A stretch of 64,000 bases of DNA from Ustulina deusta (taxonomy: Eukaryota; Ascomycota; Sordariomycetes; Xylariales; Xylariaceae): the NCBI GenBank assembly GCA_023159155.1, contig JAJNNX010000009.1:124001-188000 (forward strand), given 5' to 3'. The position numbers and the translations under genes are program-made. The notes under the pieces are model-generated. The model saw only the letters and a list, made by a program, of their open reading frames with translations. It searched no databases and was not told where the DNA came from. How positions within the stretch are numbered: position 1 is the first letter of the stretch; every line of letters begins with the position of its first letter. Positions 34,083 to 46,800 of this stretch are shown piece after piece.

Positions 34083-37000
34083 TCACAAAGATGAAGAACC
34101 CACTGTTTCGTCGTTGCTGGATGTGGGCAGTGGATCCCAAAATTCTGAAAAATGATCTTCAATTTGCCAGAAGGTATCCATTGGAATATGGTCTATGCGA
34201 CCTTGTAATGTAGTCTGGTTGGCGGGATCAGCGGATGAGTTCAGTGGCGGAGAAATACGCTTGGGCGTATTGGGAGCAGTATAACGTGGTGAGTTGAGCT
34301 TCTCGATTGCTTGCAAGAAAAGACCACGGATAAATGTCGCCGAAGAATAAATGTCCTGGATTTTCCGTAGAACTATCATAAATAAGTCCAGCTTATTTAG
34401 GCTCGATTGCCTGATGAGTGGGTCGGGCGACTTTGATTCGAAGAGATGACTGTTCATGGCTGGCACAAGTATCGGCACCCTAGGAAGAGTTAATTTTCGT
34501 CAGGCCTAGAGAAGAGTTATTTATACGTACGTCATAGGGCCAATATAACCGATTAGTTTATCACTGATAACTTTGTCTAACATAGTATTTGTATTCCCAG
34601 CGGCTGTTCGAATCTTCTGGTGCACAAGTGCGAACCACGCACTCTCTTGATCCGAAGGGACGCCTGCCGCGGCCTTGTTCGTATAAGGTCGCCATAAAGC
34701 AATAGTTGCGGCACTGTTGGATATAAACTCTCAGTTCTCTACTCCACTCAAAGAGGACAGAAAAAAACAAAAACCAAAAAAACCAAGAGGAGCATGCGTG
34801 GGGTTGGGGTCAAAAGTCTTACTTGAAGTGAAGCCGAAGGTGATGTGAGTAGAAAGACAGAGACGGGCTAGAACCTTGCGGCCGTTCACGGGCTTGCGCA
34901 ATGCACCGTATAAGTTCTTGCTCGGCTGCTTCAACCCAAATTCGCGAGGGGAGAAGGCCTGTAGCATTGTAGTTCTCTGATAAGATTGTTCCCAGTATTT
35001 TGCTGAGGTTTAGGAGAACCACCCAATACTCAGCGAGCTGACCAAAGTCGGGTGGCATATACATAGCCCGAATATGAGCAGGTAACTCGCTAAAGTCATT
35101 TGTTAAGTCTTCACTCGTAGGCATTGGGGTATTACAATCGCGGGTGTTAATGCGCATGGGGCGACCCATACCAAGGCTCAGCCAGCGATCGCGGAAAAAG
35201 CAGCCTAGCAAGATTGACGAGCATTAGATGGCAGAATATGACTTGAGATGCGTCATGATTGAATTGGCTAGGAAGAAGCGCGAACTAGGCATTGAGCCGA
35301 AAAGGAGGTAGAACTTACTCCACCAAATACGTCGCCACAGCTGGCGTTGCCGATCTGAAAGGCGTTTATTGTACTGGCCACGATCCGGATCGCGGTTCAA
35401 GCCCAAGGTCTGAGATAGACTGATAGCAATACCCATCCAGTGCCATGACTCTGTTCGCTCGCCTAAGTCGGAGTACCAGAAAGCCAAGAGGCTGACGGAC
35501 TGAATGATGGAAATGCGGTTTTCTTCGCATCCATTATCATACAAACACTAGGTCCAATGGTACCCAGTTAGCCAAACGAAGACAAAATACGGTGAGCTAA
35601 CTGATGGAATAAGGGAGATTGGGGAGCGGACAGGGACGGTGACTTGCCTTGGCACGGGCGAACATCGACTTTTTCATCTCTTTATGGGATTGATAGCCGG
35701 CTTGACGTACCACAGTCTTATCGACATGCTATATAGTCTGCTTAATATGCACGTAGTGAAAGTATGTCATGGAAGGGCCAAACTCACGTTAGCAGCCACA
35801 GAGAACATACTCCATAGAAGCAGTAGATTGACTGCAGAAGCGCCACCGTTGCGGAAGGATGTGAGTACCTCTGCAGCATCAACTACAGGTAATATTGGAT
35901 GGATGTGGTAGAAGTAGGCTTTCAATAGTGCTTGGCACACAGGTTCACTAGGGACGGAGAAGACGCCTTTGGATCGAAGATAGGCTACATCTTGAGGTGT
36001 CAAGTCATGAGTAGCAACCATGTATGGTAAGCCATAATGCTGCGGGACGACGCTTGAATCGCCTACGATATCGAGAATGTAGCCAATCCCTTGTTGGTCT
36101 CCTACACACAAAGAGAATTAGTCAACGAATTAAAATACAAAAAGAAAACTTTATCATGGTAAGTAGCAGTATAGGATACCATGAGAGTGCAACGGAAAGA
36201 CGCTAATTTTGGAGCTTCACATAATGCGATAGGCAGATGCGTTCGGCGAATGAAACATCTTTGGATCCTCCACGTTGTTATTTAGACGGCCAATTTTGGA
36301 ACACCAGAGCACTGACCAGAGCCTCTATTTCGGAGACTTCATGTAATCTCTAATTATCTCAGGGGTCTTCGCTGCCCACTTGGTGCTTGTCGGCCACCTT
36401 AGCTAGGTTTAACCGACCGGGGTAGGGGTCTACTTCAGGTTCAATGCAAGTTGAGCTTCGTGCTTACCAACATAAAAAGTCTCAGTCGTGGCTTCAACTG
36501 TATCCTCCATGATAGAAGAGGCTAAGGACTCAATCGCGTAATCGTCGGGTCCACGCTCGCGCGTAGTCCCATCGAGAAACATGGTCATACTGGGATCGAC
36601 CTCAATAGTAGCAGTCTCGTAGTCCACGTCATCTCGCATACCACTCTGGGGAACGAATGGTGTGACGGGACAAGTAGTGGGAGGAGTTGCCATCGAGGCT
36701 GAGATCGGAGGCTCGGAGTGGGCGACGGGTGGAGGGAAGTCAGCGGACGAAGACGTTGATGTGGCGCCGGTGACACCCCAATTAGAACCAGGAACCGTGC
36801 CATTGTATTGGGACTCCGGATGGCTAGATTGCATGGTGTCCGCTTTTAGCATGGAGAAAAGAGGAGTGAGGGAGAAGCAAAGGAAACACCTGTTCTCGGT
36901 ATTGGAGCTACTTACGCGCGCTTCTTCCGCCCACTTACCTCACAAGAATGGCCATCGCGTACACAATTGAAACACGGAATACCAACGGTTGCGACGTTGC

Positions 37001-37118
37001 ACTTCACTTTCCGTTGCCGACAGACCCGGCAGGCTGTCGGGGCACGTCTCCGGACTTGGGGAACGGCTATAGAGGAGGAGACCGGAGATAGAGACGCTCC
37101 AATTTCGTCGGGTTCCAT
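34083..37118 (-). CDS. Zn(II)2Cys6 transcription factor with fungal_trans domain
   Basis: Predicted 714 aa, eight exons (minus): 37118-36916, 36823-36468, 36101-35788, 35728-35648, 35547-35319, 35204-34823, 34713-34531, 34479-34083. The binuclear zinc cluster is complete, C-x2-C-x6-C-x8-C-x2-C-x6-C at residues 30-59 (CRVC...CFNC...C), followed by the basic GRKKR. A Ser/Thr/Pro-rich linker follows, then the fungal-specific middle homology region (HIHPILPVVDAAE, SVSLLAFWYSDLGE, HWMGIAISLSQTLGLNRDP, WRRIWWS). This CTF1-like architecture is shared by regulators of lipid, cutin and secondary metabolism. Intron 4 appears to be GC-AG (GCAAGT donor at 35647). It is the nearest regulator to the PKS cluster, 3.7 kb away, so it could be pathway-specific, but nothing in the sequence proves it. 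Confidence 0.88.
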
Positions 37119-38206
37119 TGTCGTCGAGTCACATGCGCGCGCACTATACGCACAGGACGGCTGACTAGACGCAAGAAATGCAGGAAAGGATAGATCGGCA
37201 ACAGTGTTTCATCGTTCTCGGCGCGAACCACGAACCACACGGCAATAACGGGTAGGTCGGCAGGTTATATATGACGATACGGGGTTTCGAGGCCAGACCC
37301 AGCGCCAAGAAACAAGAACCCTGAACAGCAAAATGGCTTGACGAAACTGAGGAACACCAACCAAGTAAGGCAATTGTACAACGCAGATATATATAAAGCT
37401 TACACGACAACAGATAACAAATAATATACCACGTAGGGAACTACCTAGTTGTCCAGCAGATAAGTCAGTAATCAGATCAACAGGTTCCCATCTTCCTTCC
37501 CTCAGGCGTAGTAGTGTGCACTGGACGTAGCTTTTGGCTACCCTAGAGTGGGAGATCTGCTCTTGGCGAGGCTCCATCGCAGGACGATTGGTAGCTTACA
37601 CATGCCCACACGTGGGGAGACGCTAGTCAGATCATCCCGCACACAATCGCCTAATCCGGCGTGCTAGACTACTTCGGTCTTCGCCCGGAGCGGAGGCTAC
37701 GTGCGGCAGCATGGTATGGTAAGGGAATGCGAGGTATGCTACTAGATAGCAGGTAGTAGTCTTGACGATGAGACCTTGTCGACTGCCACAGGGCTCAATG
37801 TGGCCAGCGGTTGTGGAGACAACGAGGGATCGCTAGACGAAACTGCAAGGTCTGTGCGGCCCTGTAAGTGAGGCGAGGCGCTCTTGACGACAGGTGCAGG
37901 GGGCATCCGAACCTCGAACTCGCGAGATCATCCCATTTATGGAGGACATTATCTCGTGTGTTGTATTGCATCAATGTAGATCTAGACACAGGTACAGTAA
38001 GAGCTCTCTCTATACTGCCTCCAGAATAAGTGGGCAAATTACTGAGGCAAGTCGGCAAAGTAGAATCCCCTAACGCCTGCTTCCTCCTAGTGTCTACCTA
38101 AGTACTTGGTACTCAGCCTAATAGTGTAGGTGTATACCGGCACCTAGATAGCGTGTAGTAATCTACTAAGTACCTAACCTACCTACTTGATCCTAGGTGG
38201 CGCTTT

Positions 38207-38237
38207 CTCGGTCGCTATCTCGGTCGCTATCTCGGTC
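38207..38237 (+). repeat. 12-bp tandem repeat, about 2.6 copies
   Basis: The unit CTCGGTCGCTAT starts at 38207 and 38219, with a partial third copy at 38231. Confidence 0.8.
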
Positions 38238-40061
38238 ACGTAACTACCGAAACCAAGCTTTAGTCGAACGAACCATACAGGAGCCACTGGCCTGGTTTCT
38301 GGTCTGGTTTAGTGGAGCCCAAGATGCTATTTAGGGGACCATGTGCACTAGTGCGTCTGGTCCCCACATGGCCCGACCGTGTGAGTTCCTGTCTGGGGTT
38401 CGTTATCGTCGGGAGCTGGGGTTTCCTATCGTGAATACAGAATTGCTGACCGAGGTAGCATTGACTGAGGCCGTAGCCGGGCTCGGACAATATTCAGAAC
38501 ACGTGGTTCACGCCGTTCCTTCGAGAATAAAAACCTGGAGCGGCCAGCAGACAGACAAGGTCCAAAACACAGAGAAAGAGACTATTACTATACCTCCGAC
38601 ATGCAGAGAATCCTTCATCATGTACCGTAAAGGGGGCCGCCCGGCTTGCTCAAATTCTCCGGGAGTGCCGTGGACGCGAGCTTAAAAACGTCCTGGTACA
38701 TCATTAGCGTCTTTGTTGTCAATCTTGTGTCACCTCAATCGACGGTTCTATGGGAAAAAGACAGCTAAGTATTTCCGCACGGCCGAGAGATGAGTTTAAA
38801 TAGAATCAACTTCGGCTGGTCCCCGCGGAATCTGGCGGAGCCTAGACATGCCAAGGGATGGTATCACCATGCCTGGCCACTTAGAGCGCGGGATCTCTAG
38901 GCTTTGCTGCCAGTCTCTTCTCATCCTGTGCCATCGTAAGATCGTGGTTTGAGCGAGCTTGAGCTCCTGCATAGAGAGCTCTGTTAGGGCTGACACGCGT
39001 GAGCTGAAGGATTCGTCCCAAGAGGATCCAGAAAGGGTCGGGCGGTTCCGGACCATTGCTGATGCCCTCCGAAAGGCCATCCTATGCAAGCAATATTCAT
39101 AATGCTGACGGATATGCTGATAGACGACGGTATCTAGGACTATTCAGATACCTTCTCTGTCACAAACCAAACCCTGAAGACATTGGCGGCCAAATGACGT
39201 TTCGGTGAATCCCTACCACTGTCGAGTGTAGTAAGACGGACGGCAGAGCACGGACTACTCGACTAGGTACGCTAATTGGCTCATCCTTCCAATGCAACCC
39301 GCCACACATTGCTCTTCGCTTGATATGCCAAACGCACTTCAAGGTGTGTCACGTCTCATGGCATGCTATTTTTGCCTCGAGTAGCGGCAATAGAACGGCC
39401 AAGAATTTCAGTTGAGATGATCTTTTGTAGGAACCGTTGGACTGTGCTCAAACGGCCAGGCCTTGGCTGCATATATTACCAAACCAGCTGACTGTCCACT
39501 ACCTATTTGGTCTTCGCTGCGTTCGTTTCAGCTACCAGCATCGTGACAATCGACCACGATGTCAATTTCCGCAACTCCCCGCTCGAGCTCTTGTTAATCT
39601 ACTTTGGACCAAGAATTCAAGTTGGCCTATGCCGACGGAGATAATGCGATGAAGAATACGAGCTCGTGGAACAGTTACCTATCGTGCGTATGAAAACGCG
39701 TTGCTCTCGGCCGCTGCTATTTTTCAAGCTTCTCTTCTAGCCCCGGCCAGAGGCAGGCCGGAATACAACGCTAACCAATAGAAGGCATGGGAGAAAAGGT
39801 CTCACCGGGGCTGCTGTGACATTCTGCGACGCTAGGCCGAGGAGCTTCGATTGACGTGTTTTCGTACCTGCGTTGAGGCCAAAGAGCCCCCGTGCAACCT
39901 AGCTCCAGCTGGACACTACCTGGGTAGAGAAAGCCACCGCGCTGCTCGATAGTTAGTTGGGGCCTGATCTGTACTAGACGTATGCACGGGCGGGATACGA
40001 ATTTTCGGCATAATAAAGTGAATAGTAAATTCCCTTTGCTACGTCTCTCCTCCTTACCTTT

Positions 40062-40085
40062 TTCTTCTTCTTCTTCTTCTTCTTC
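40062..40085 (+). repeat. TTC microsatellite (8 copies)
   Basis: Eight uninterrupted TTC units followed by a T run. Confidence 0.85.
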
Positions 40086-40864
40086 TTTTTTCCCTTCTCC
40101 TGCCTGGTTTCGGTGTCTAGCTGTTTACACTCATTGAGCGTTAGTGTGGCGATTTAGTTACAGAACCCGAGTCACTCGTTCACAAAACAGCATATCTTGT
40201 GCATTCCCTCCTTGATGGCTTCTTATATTATTCTACTAGTAGTTCTACGATAGTAGTCAGTCTCGCAGTGCTGCCCCTTGACAGTTGTCACCTGCACCAT
40301 GAATTGGTTTATTACCGTCGCCTGTAAAGTTATGATATGCCAACTCAAAGTTGCATTACAGCGAACAGCCGCAACTCAGCATCCAGACCGTACCCTTGGA
40401 AATCTAGTGACAACCAAGCAGTTGTAAGATATTTGTCAATTCGTTTAATTGGACATTTTGATTATGAGTCCAAGATTGTCAGCCTGGCTAGCTCAATAGG
40501 TTGCGTGTGACGGGGAGGGATAGCTATCCCAAATATATATCTTTATGAGCCCTAGTGATAGCAGAATATTATCACGCATTTATCATATGCCCCCGCAGTT
40601 AGTTGGAAATGAGACCAATCGGCATTGGATACTGACACTACCGACTACAAGTAGGTATCTAAGACACCTTGGTATCAAGGCTACCCCGCGGTAGATTAGA
40701 CGACCCGCCACTGACTATTGACCACTAACAGGTCACTAAGAGGAAAAGCTGTTAGGGCGCGGCACTTCCTAACCCCTTGCTAGGTAGTTCACCACAAGCG
40801 AACAAAATATTTGACATGTAATTTATTTCGTCATCATACACAAGATAATATGCCTATTATACAT

Positions 40865-43800
40865 TCAAGAGCGACCGGCGAAAATCTTCTCGGCAAGAGA
40901 CTGGGCAGTGAGAACCGGCCCCATGAAGTCAGAAGCAGGAATATCCACGCCGAAGCTAGAGAAACCCCAGTTGCGCAACGCCGTTCCGATCATGCTATCC
41001 ATTCCATAAGCCACCAGCGGCTTCGATGGATCGACGTCGTCGCTGGGGATCATAAACGTCCTGGCAAACTTCTCTACAGTTGCTTCAAGGATATCCTCGA
41101 GACCGAGGACAGCCTTGGCCCCACCCGCGCCTCCACGGCCCGATCCCTCGTTCTTGCGCTGGATTGCCGTCAACAGCGGCCCGACGCGAGGCTGGAGCCA
41201 GAAGCGGAAGCCGTGGACATCGAGGTCTGCCGCCAATCTCGCAGGCTCGAGGCCACTGACCAAGAAATTCTTGGCGCCAGCGTCGAGACGCCAGCCGCTG
41301 ACTCGTCCTGGCTTCATGGCTTGCTCCATGAGCATCAAGAAGTCACGCTCTGTGATGCCGTGGATGCCGGAGCGAGAGATACCTTGCTCGATAGCGAGGT
41401 TCTGCGATACAAACCCGACCTCCAAGACCATGCTAAGGCCGACGGTTGTTGCAGGTAGGCCAAGGCCGTCACGGTAACGAGCAAAGAAGTCTAGGAAGGT
41501 ATTGGCGGCGCAGTAGTTGCTCTGAGTGGGCGCACCGGTCATGGCAGAGATGGAGGATAGCATGATGAAGAAGTCCAGGGGCTGACCGGCAAGGCACTCA
41601 TGCAGATTCCATGTGCCTCGGACCTTAGGGTCGATAGGGTATTGCCATCCTGGAAGATCGAGCTTACTGAACAGTTTATCCTTTTCTACGTTAGTAAATG
41701 GGACGGGGCGGGGAGGTGTGAGCAAAGCTTACCTCGAGAGCCATAGCGCCTTGAACCATTCCGTAAACTGGAACACGGGCAGCGCGAACGGCTTTGGCTA
41801 CGTCTTCCTTATTGGAGACGTCTCCGCGAACCACGTTGACTACACATCCACGAGCACGCAAGCTATCTATCAAAGCTGCCGCCTCCTTCTTATCTGCTCC
41901 ACCGCGACCAAGGAAGGTGAGGTTGCGCGCACCGCGATCGACCATGAAGCGGGCAAGACATCGACCGAGGCCACCCAAGCAACCAATGAGTATATACGTT
42001 CCATCTGCCTTGAATTTGACGGCGTCCTTGTGCTCTCGTCGGACAGCAATGAGTGACCTCGAGCTGCCAGACTCTGGGCCAAAAGACACCACGACCTTAC
42101 CAATTCTGTGCGGGTTGGCGAACTCTGCGAAAGCTGCTGAAACCTGGGTAGCAGGGAAAAGAGCCATTGGCTGAAGAGGGCAGATCTTGCCTTCCCTGAG
42201 ATACTTCATCACGTCTTTCATGACGCTGGCAACGATTTCTGTAGACAAGAGTTAGCGTAATTTCTTGAAAGGCGCTAGGATAGCGTACCTGGATGGTCAT
42301 CAGCAACAACGCCGAAATCAAAGGCACTGAATGTGGTGTTGCGCTTGAAGACGTTCAAGTCGAGAATACCGAACTCCATGATATCAGTACGACCGATCTC
42401 GATATGACGCCCGTTATTCGCCATGACGCTCCATGAAGCTGCGAGCAGTTCACGGACTAAGGAGTTGAGAGCGACATCAATACCACGGCCGTTCGTAGCA
42501 GCCATGATTTCGGCTGCAAAGGAGGTGTTACGAGAGCTAAAGATGTGTGAGTCCTCGAGGCCGTACTCGCGCTTCAGAAACTCTCGCTTGGCAGGAGTCC
42601 CGACCGTAGCGAAGATCTCTGCCCCGACCATCTTGGCAATCTGGACGGCTGCGAGACCAACACCGCCAGTGGCCGAATGAATCAGGACCTTCTCCCCCTT
42701 CTTCAATCGGCCAAGATATAATAAGCCATAGACGGCTGTCGCGAAGACGAGAGGCATTCCAGCCATCTCCTCAAAACTCAAGCCATCCTCATCTCGCATT
42801 TGGTGTAGATGCATGGCTTTGAAGTGCTCAATGTTGCCAAAGAGACCCTTGCCCATCCAACAAACCTTGTCGCCAACCTTGACATTCGTCACGTCTGAGC
42901 CGATGCGGCGCACAATACCAGCCCCCTCGTGACTTAGGGATTCGGAGTGGAAGCTGCCACGGAAGGTTGCATACTCCTTCATGTTAAGTCCCACGGCCTT
43001 CACCTCAACCTCCGCTTCGTCGAACTTGAGTACACGGTCGCGCTCATCTGCCTTGAAATGCAGGGTATCGAGCAGACCAATCTTTTCAATATCAAGGCGA
43101 ATAGGCACGGTGGCATCGTACTCTTCATCTGCTGCCTCTTTGGCGATGATCGTGCCATATTCTTCGTCTAGGGCAGTGTCTTGGGCTAATCTGCTGATGT
43201 GGAACACATCATCCTTGACAATGTATTCCTTGTCAATGCTGTCGGACTCTTTGGAGAATCGGTCAAGAACCCGCAGGGTTTGCTTGGCTGCCCTTCGGGC
43301 GTCGGAATGGTCAAGATCAATAGCGATAAATGTAAGCTGCACGTACTCCGTCTGGAGGGTACGGCCCAGACCCTGCACAATGGCTGCGTTTGGGTCGACT
43401 TTCCCGAGCAAGTCTCCCGAGGTGATCCAGAAGACTGCCTGGGTCGAGTCGGCCAGGCGCTGCAAATTGGCAAACTCAGTTGCGTTGAGATTCCCGTTGA
43501 ATAAACTGGAACCCAACTCCACGATTGAGACATATATCGCATCCGCCTGCGGGGTGAAAGCCTTGTCTGACAAGGAAGCGGATTGCACCGCATACCCGCT
43601 TCGAGTGAGCTCGCCCGAGAAGTCTGTGGTGTTGGCGCTGCTGTCTCTTGATAGCACGACCACGTCTTTGGTGGGCTTGGGCTTTCGTGCCGGCTCTGAG
43701 AGCAACGTCCATCCGGATGCAGATTCGTCGATGACCTGAGTGGCAATCTCCTGGCCGTCTAAAGCAATTTTCCACGTCGAAATTTGCGTATCGGGTAGTG

Positions 43801-46800
43801 TAGTGCCTGGGGAAATCTCTCTAGACAAGAGGTCAAGGAGGCTCCAAAACTCTTCATTGAGAGAAGTCCCTTCGCGGTTGCTGCAATGGATTAGAAGGCG
43901 CCCGTTTTCGTTCAGGAACGGCTGCAGGGCCGTCAAAACCTCGGCAGCAGAGCGATCAAATGACGAGATCTCTGGCAGGATGACAAGGTCGTAGGTCACG
44001 CCCTCCAATGTGCCGTACTCTCCGTTCTCGAAAATTGTCATTTTTTCTGCAGACACATCACGCCCGTCTGGGTAGACGTCGGCTGAAGCCTCCACGAGAG
44101 CGTCAGTGGCAGCCAGGTAGGTAAATGAGTTGTACCTTTTGAGAGAAGAGTCCCCTTCCAAAACGGCGGGAAGCTTGCGAGAAAGGTCTGTCTCGGAGTT
44201 GATGACCTCGAGTATGTTCATTCCGGGGTACTTGTGCCCAAGCAGATCCAGTGTCTGAGTCAATGAGTCCTCGGCGGGTGTCGATACGCTGGAGACAGTA
44301 GCCAGTTCACCGGAGAGAATCATCATCATGGCAGCGTAGATGCCTTCTAGGTGATAAAAAGTGTCATCCAACTGCGAGGTGCCAAGATTTGACGCGGCAA
44401 GGTTAAGATCGTACGCTTCACTTGAGATTTTCAAAGAAGAGATCGCGTCGATCAAGCGAGCCGCCGAAGGGACCTTTCCATTCGCGACTTGAGCCGTAGT
44501 CGTGAGGTTGTAAGCCCATGTTGACAGCACAGCCTTCTCCTTAGGGGATAGGGGGCGTCCGATGCTCGTTGCTACGGCTGGCAAAGCACCCTTCTCAAGT
44601 GTCTCGACATCTGGCTTCCATAGAACTCGGAGGTACGGGTGGCGATCCTCAGTGACGTTCCTGTTCAGATCTTCGGCGTAGGTGATAGAGTTGACCCTTT
44701 TCGCGGTGAATAGCGGTCTTCCATCAGGAGCACTGAGCTGGAAGGCACCAAAGAGAGCACGCAGGCTACTGAACTCTCCCGTGGCGAGAATTTGTCCATT
44801 GACATCAGCTGACGCTGGCATGTCCGTGCCTTCGTAGGAGTAGATGGAAACTTCTTCCCAATCAACGGGAATGAAGGACCTATTCGCTCCCTTCAAAGAT
44901 CCGTTGTGGGCAGCTATCAGGATCCCTTGCAAACAGGTGTCCATGGCGCCCGGATGGACGATGTAACGAGAGTCGTCAGTAGGAACATCGATAGGAAGCA
45001 ATTTCGTGTCTGCTACACATTCGTTCGTCCATGGGTCGGTTCGGATATCACTCAACCCATTAAAAGCAGCACCGTAGTTAAGCCCGATGTTAGAAAACCC
45101 TCGGTACCACGTGTGCGAAGTTCGCGGCTCTTGGACTCTACTCTCGTCGAAGAGAGGAACGACTTCGTCGATAGCTTGGCGCCCGATGACACCAACACAG
45201 TGCTCAGTCCAAATCCCTTCTAGGAACGATTGGATGGTAAACTCGAGCCAGTTGGTTGAAGATACGGCATTTGAAACCGGCTGGAAACGCACGCTGGTCA
45301 TGACCTCAATTGCGGTGCCAGATGGAGGGAGGTTGAGGGCCGCTTTTATAGATAGTCGTGGGATAAAGTACTTGAAGGGACCCTCAAATTTGACCTTCTC
45401 GTGGAAGAACTGGCGTGCAGCTTCCACGGCAACAGCGATATAGCCCGTTGCGGGAAAAACGGGTTGAGAACCAAGCTTATGCTGCTCCAGCCATGGCAAA
45501 TCATGGATATCAAGCATGTTTCGCCATTGCGCTTGGTCCCGGATCACACCTGGGATTATACTTCCGAGAAGATCGTGTCGGGCAAACTTGCGATTCTGGA
45601 ACTCCATATTGGTACGGTGTTTAGCACGTAACGCACCAGCGCTGTAGTTCCACGCATACCGCGGGAGGTCTACCAATGGAATTCCCTTTCGTAGAGTAAT
45701 ATTTCCTAGCCTATCTTGATCCTCAATGGAGTTGACGCGAGCCAAGTCAATGGGGTACCCCTTGATGAATAGTGCTCCTGCGAGGTCGAGGAGACGGGTG
45801 ACCGAGTTCTCGCCGCGAGACAGAGTGGCGGAGTACTCGAGATCTCTGGAGCTCACGCCAAGTTTATCGCGAAGCTGTCGGATAGGGCCCGCCAAGGCAG
45901 AATGAGGACCAATCTCCACGATGTGATTAATGCCTAGACCTTCGAGCTCAGTCATACGGATCATGGCTTGCGTGAATCGAACGGGCGACTCGAGGTTCTG
46001 TCTCCAGTATTCCGGTCCTGGCTGAAAGTTAAGCTTGAGCTCGCCTGTGACCGAGGAGATAAAAACGGGGAGTTTAGCATCCTTCTCACGCTTAGGGAAC
46101 TCTAAGGCATCAAGGAAAGCGAATCCACGGTTTGCGCACTCCTCGTAGATGGCTCCAACATCCTTCATGTGATGAGAGTGGTAGGCTCGGCCGCTGGTCT
46201 TCAGCGCACGAACGAAGATGCCATCAGCTTCCAGTTTTGCTTTAACATTGGCGGCAGCATCTTCGTCGCCACTAAGAGTCACGCTCTGTGGGGAGTTATA
46301 ACAAGCGATGCGGATACCTTCTTCGAGGTAGGGGGCGGCTTCTTCGGGTCCGAGACCAACGGCCAACATAGTACCTTTCTGGGTGAGCTTGTCCACTGCG
46401 ACACCACGGAAGTATGCGGCGAGAATTGCCTGCTCATCTGTGATGGCACCGGCAGCGTAAGCGGCTGCAATTTCACCAGAGGAGTGACCGACACATGCCA
46501 AGGGCGTGACACCCCATTCTCTGAGGAGCTTGACAAGAGCGACCTGCACAGCGGTGCAAATCGGTTGCGACAGATGAACACGGTCGATAGCACTGGTTGC
46601 CTTGGGCTCGAGGATGGATTCTTCAATGCTCCAAGTCGGCGCATCCTCTCCGAGACTTTGGAGAATACGGTCCATGTCCCGTATGCTCTTGAGATAGCTG
46701 GGGATATTTTCCATGAGCTCTTTTCCCATCTGTGCAGACTGAGCGCCTTGGCCAGTGAAGATAAAGGCAATTTTTGCGCCGTTTCCTCGCTTTCCAAACG

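Larger units (their letters stand above)
37119..40864. other. 3.7-kb gene-poor stretch between the transcription factor and the PKS cluster
   Basis: No frame here resembles a known protein. It contains a TACCTA-rich patch (38090-38190), a 12-bp tandem repeat (38207-38237) and a TTC microsatellite (40062-40085). It holds the transcription-factor promoter and the PKS 3' flank. Confidence 0.45.

Noticed and set aside
42981..43739. 252-codon plus frame and other antisense frames over the PKS
   Set aside because: Ser/Arg-rich shadows antisense to the PKS exon, with no domain.
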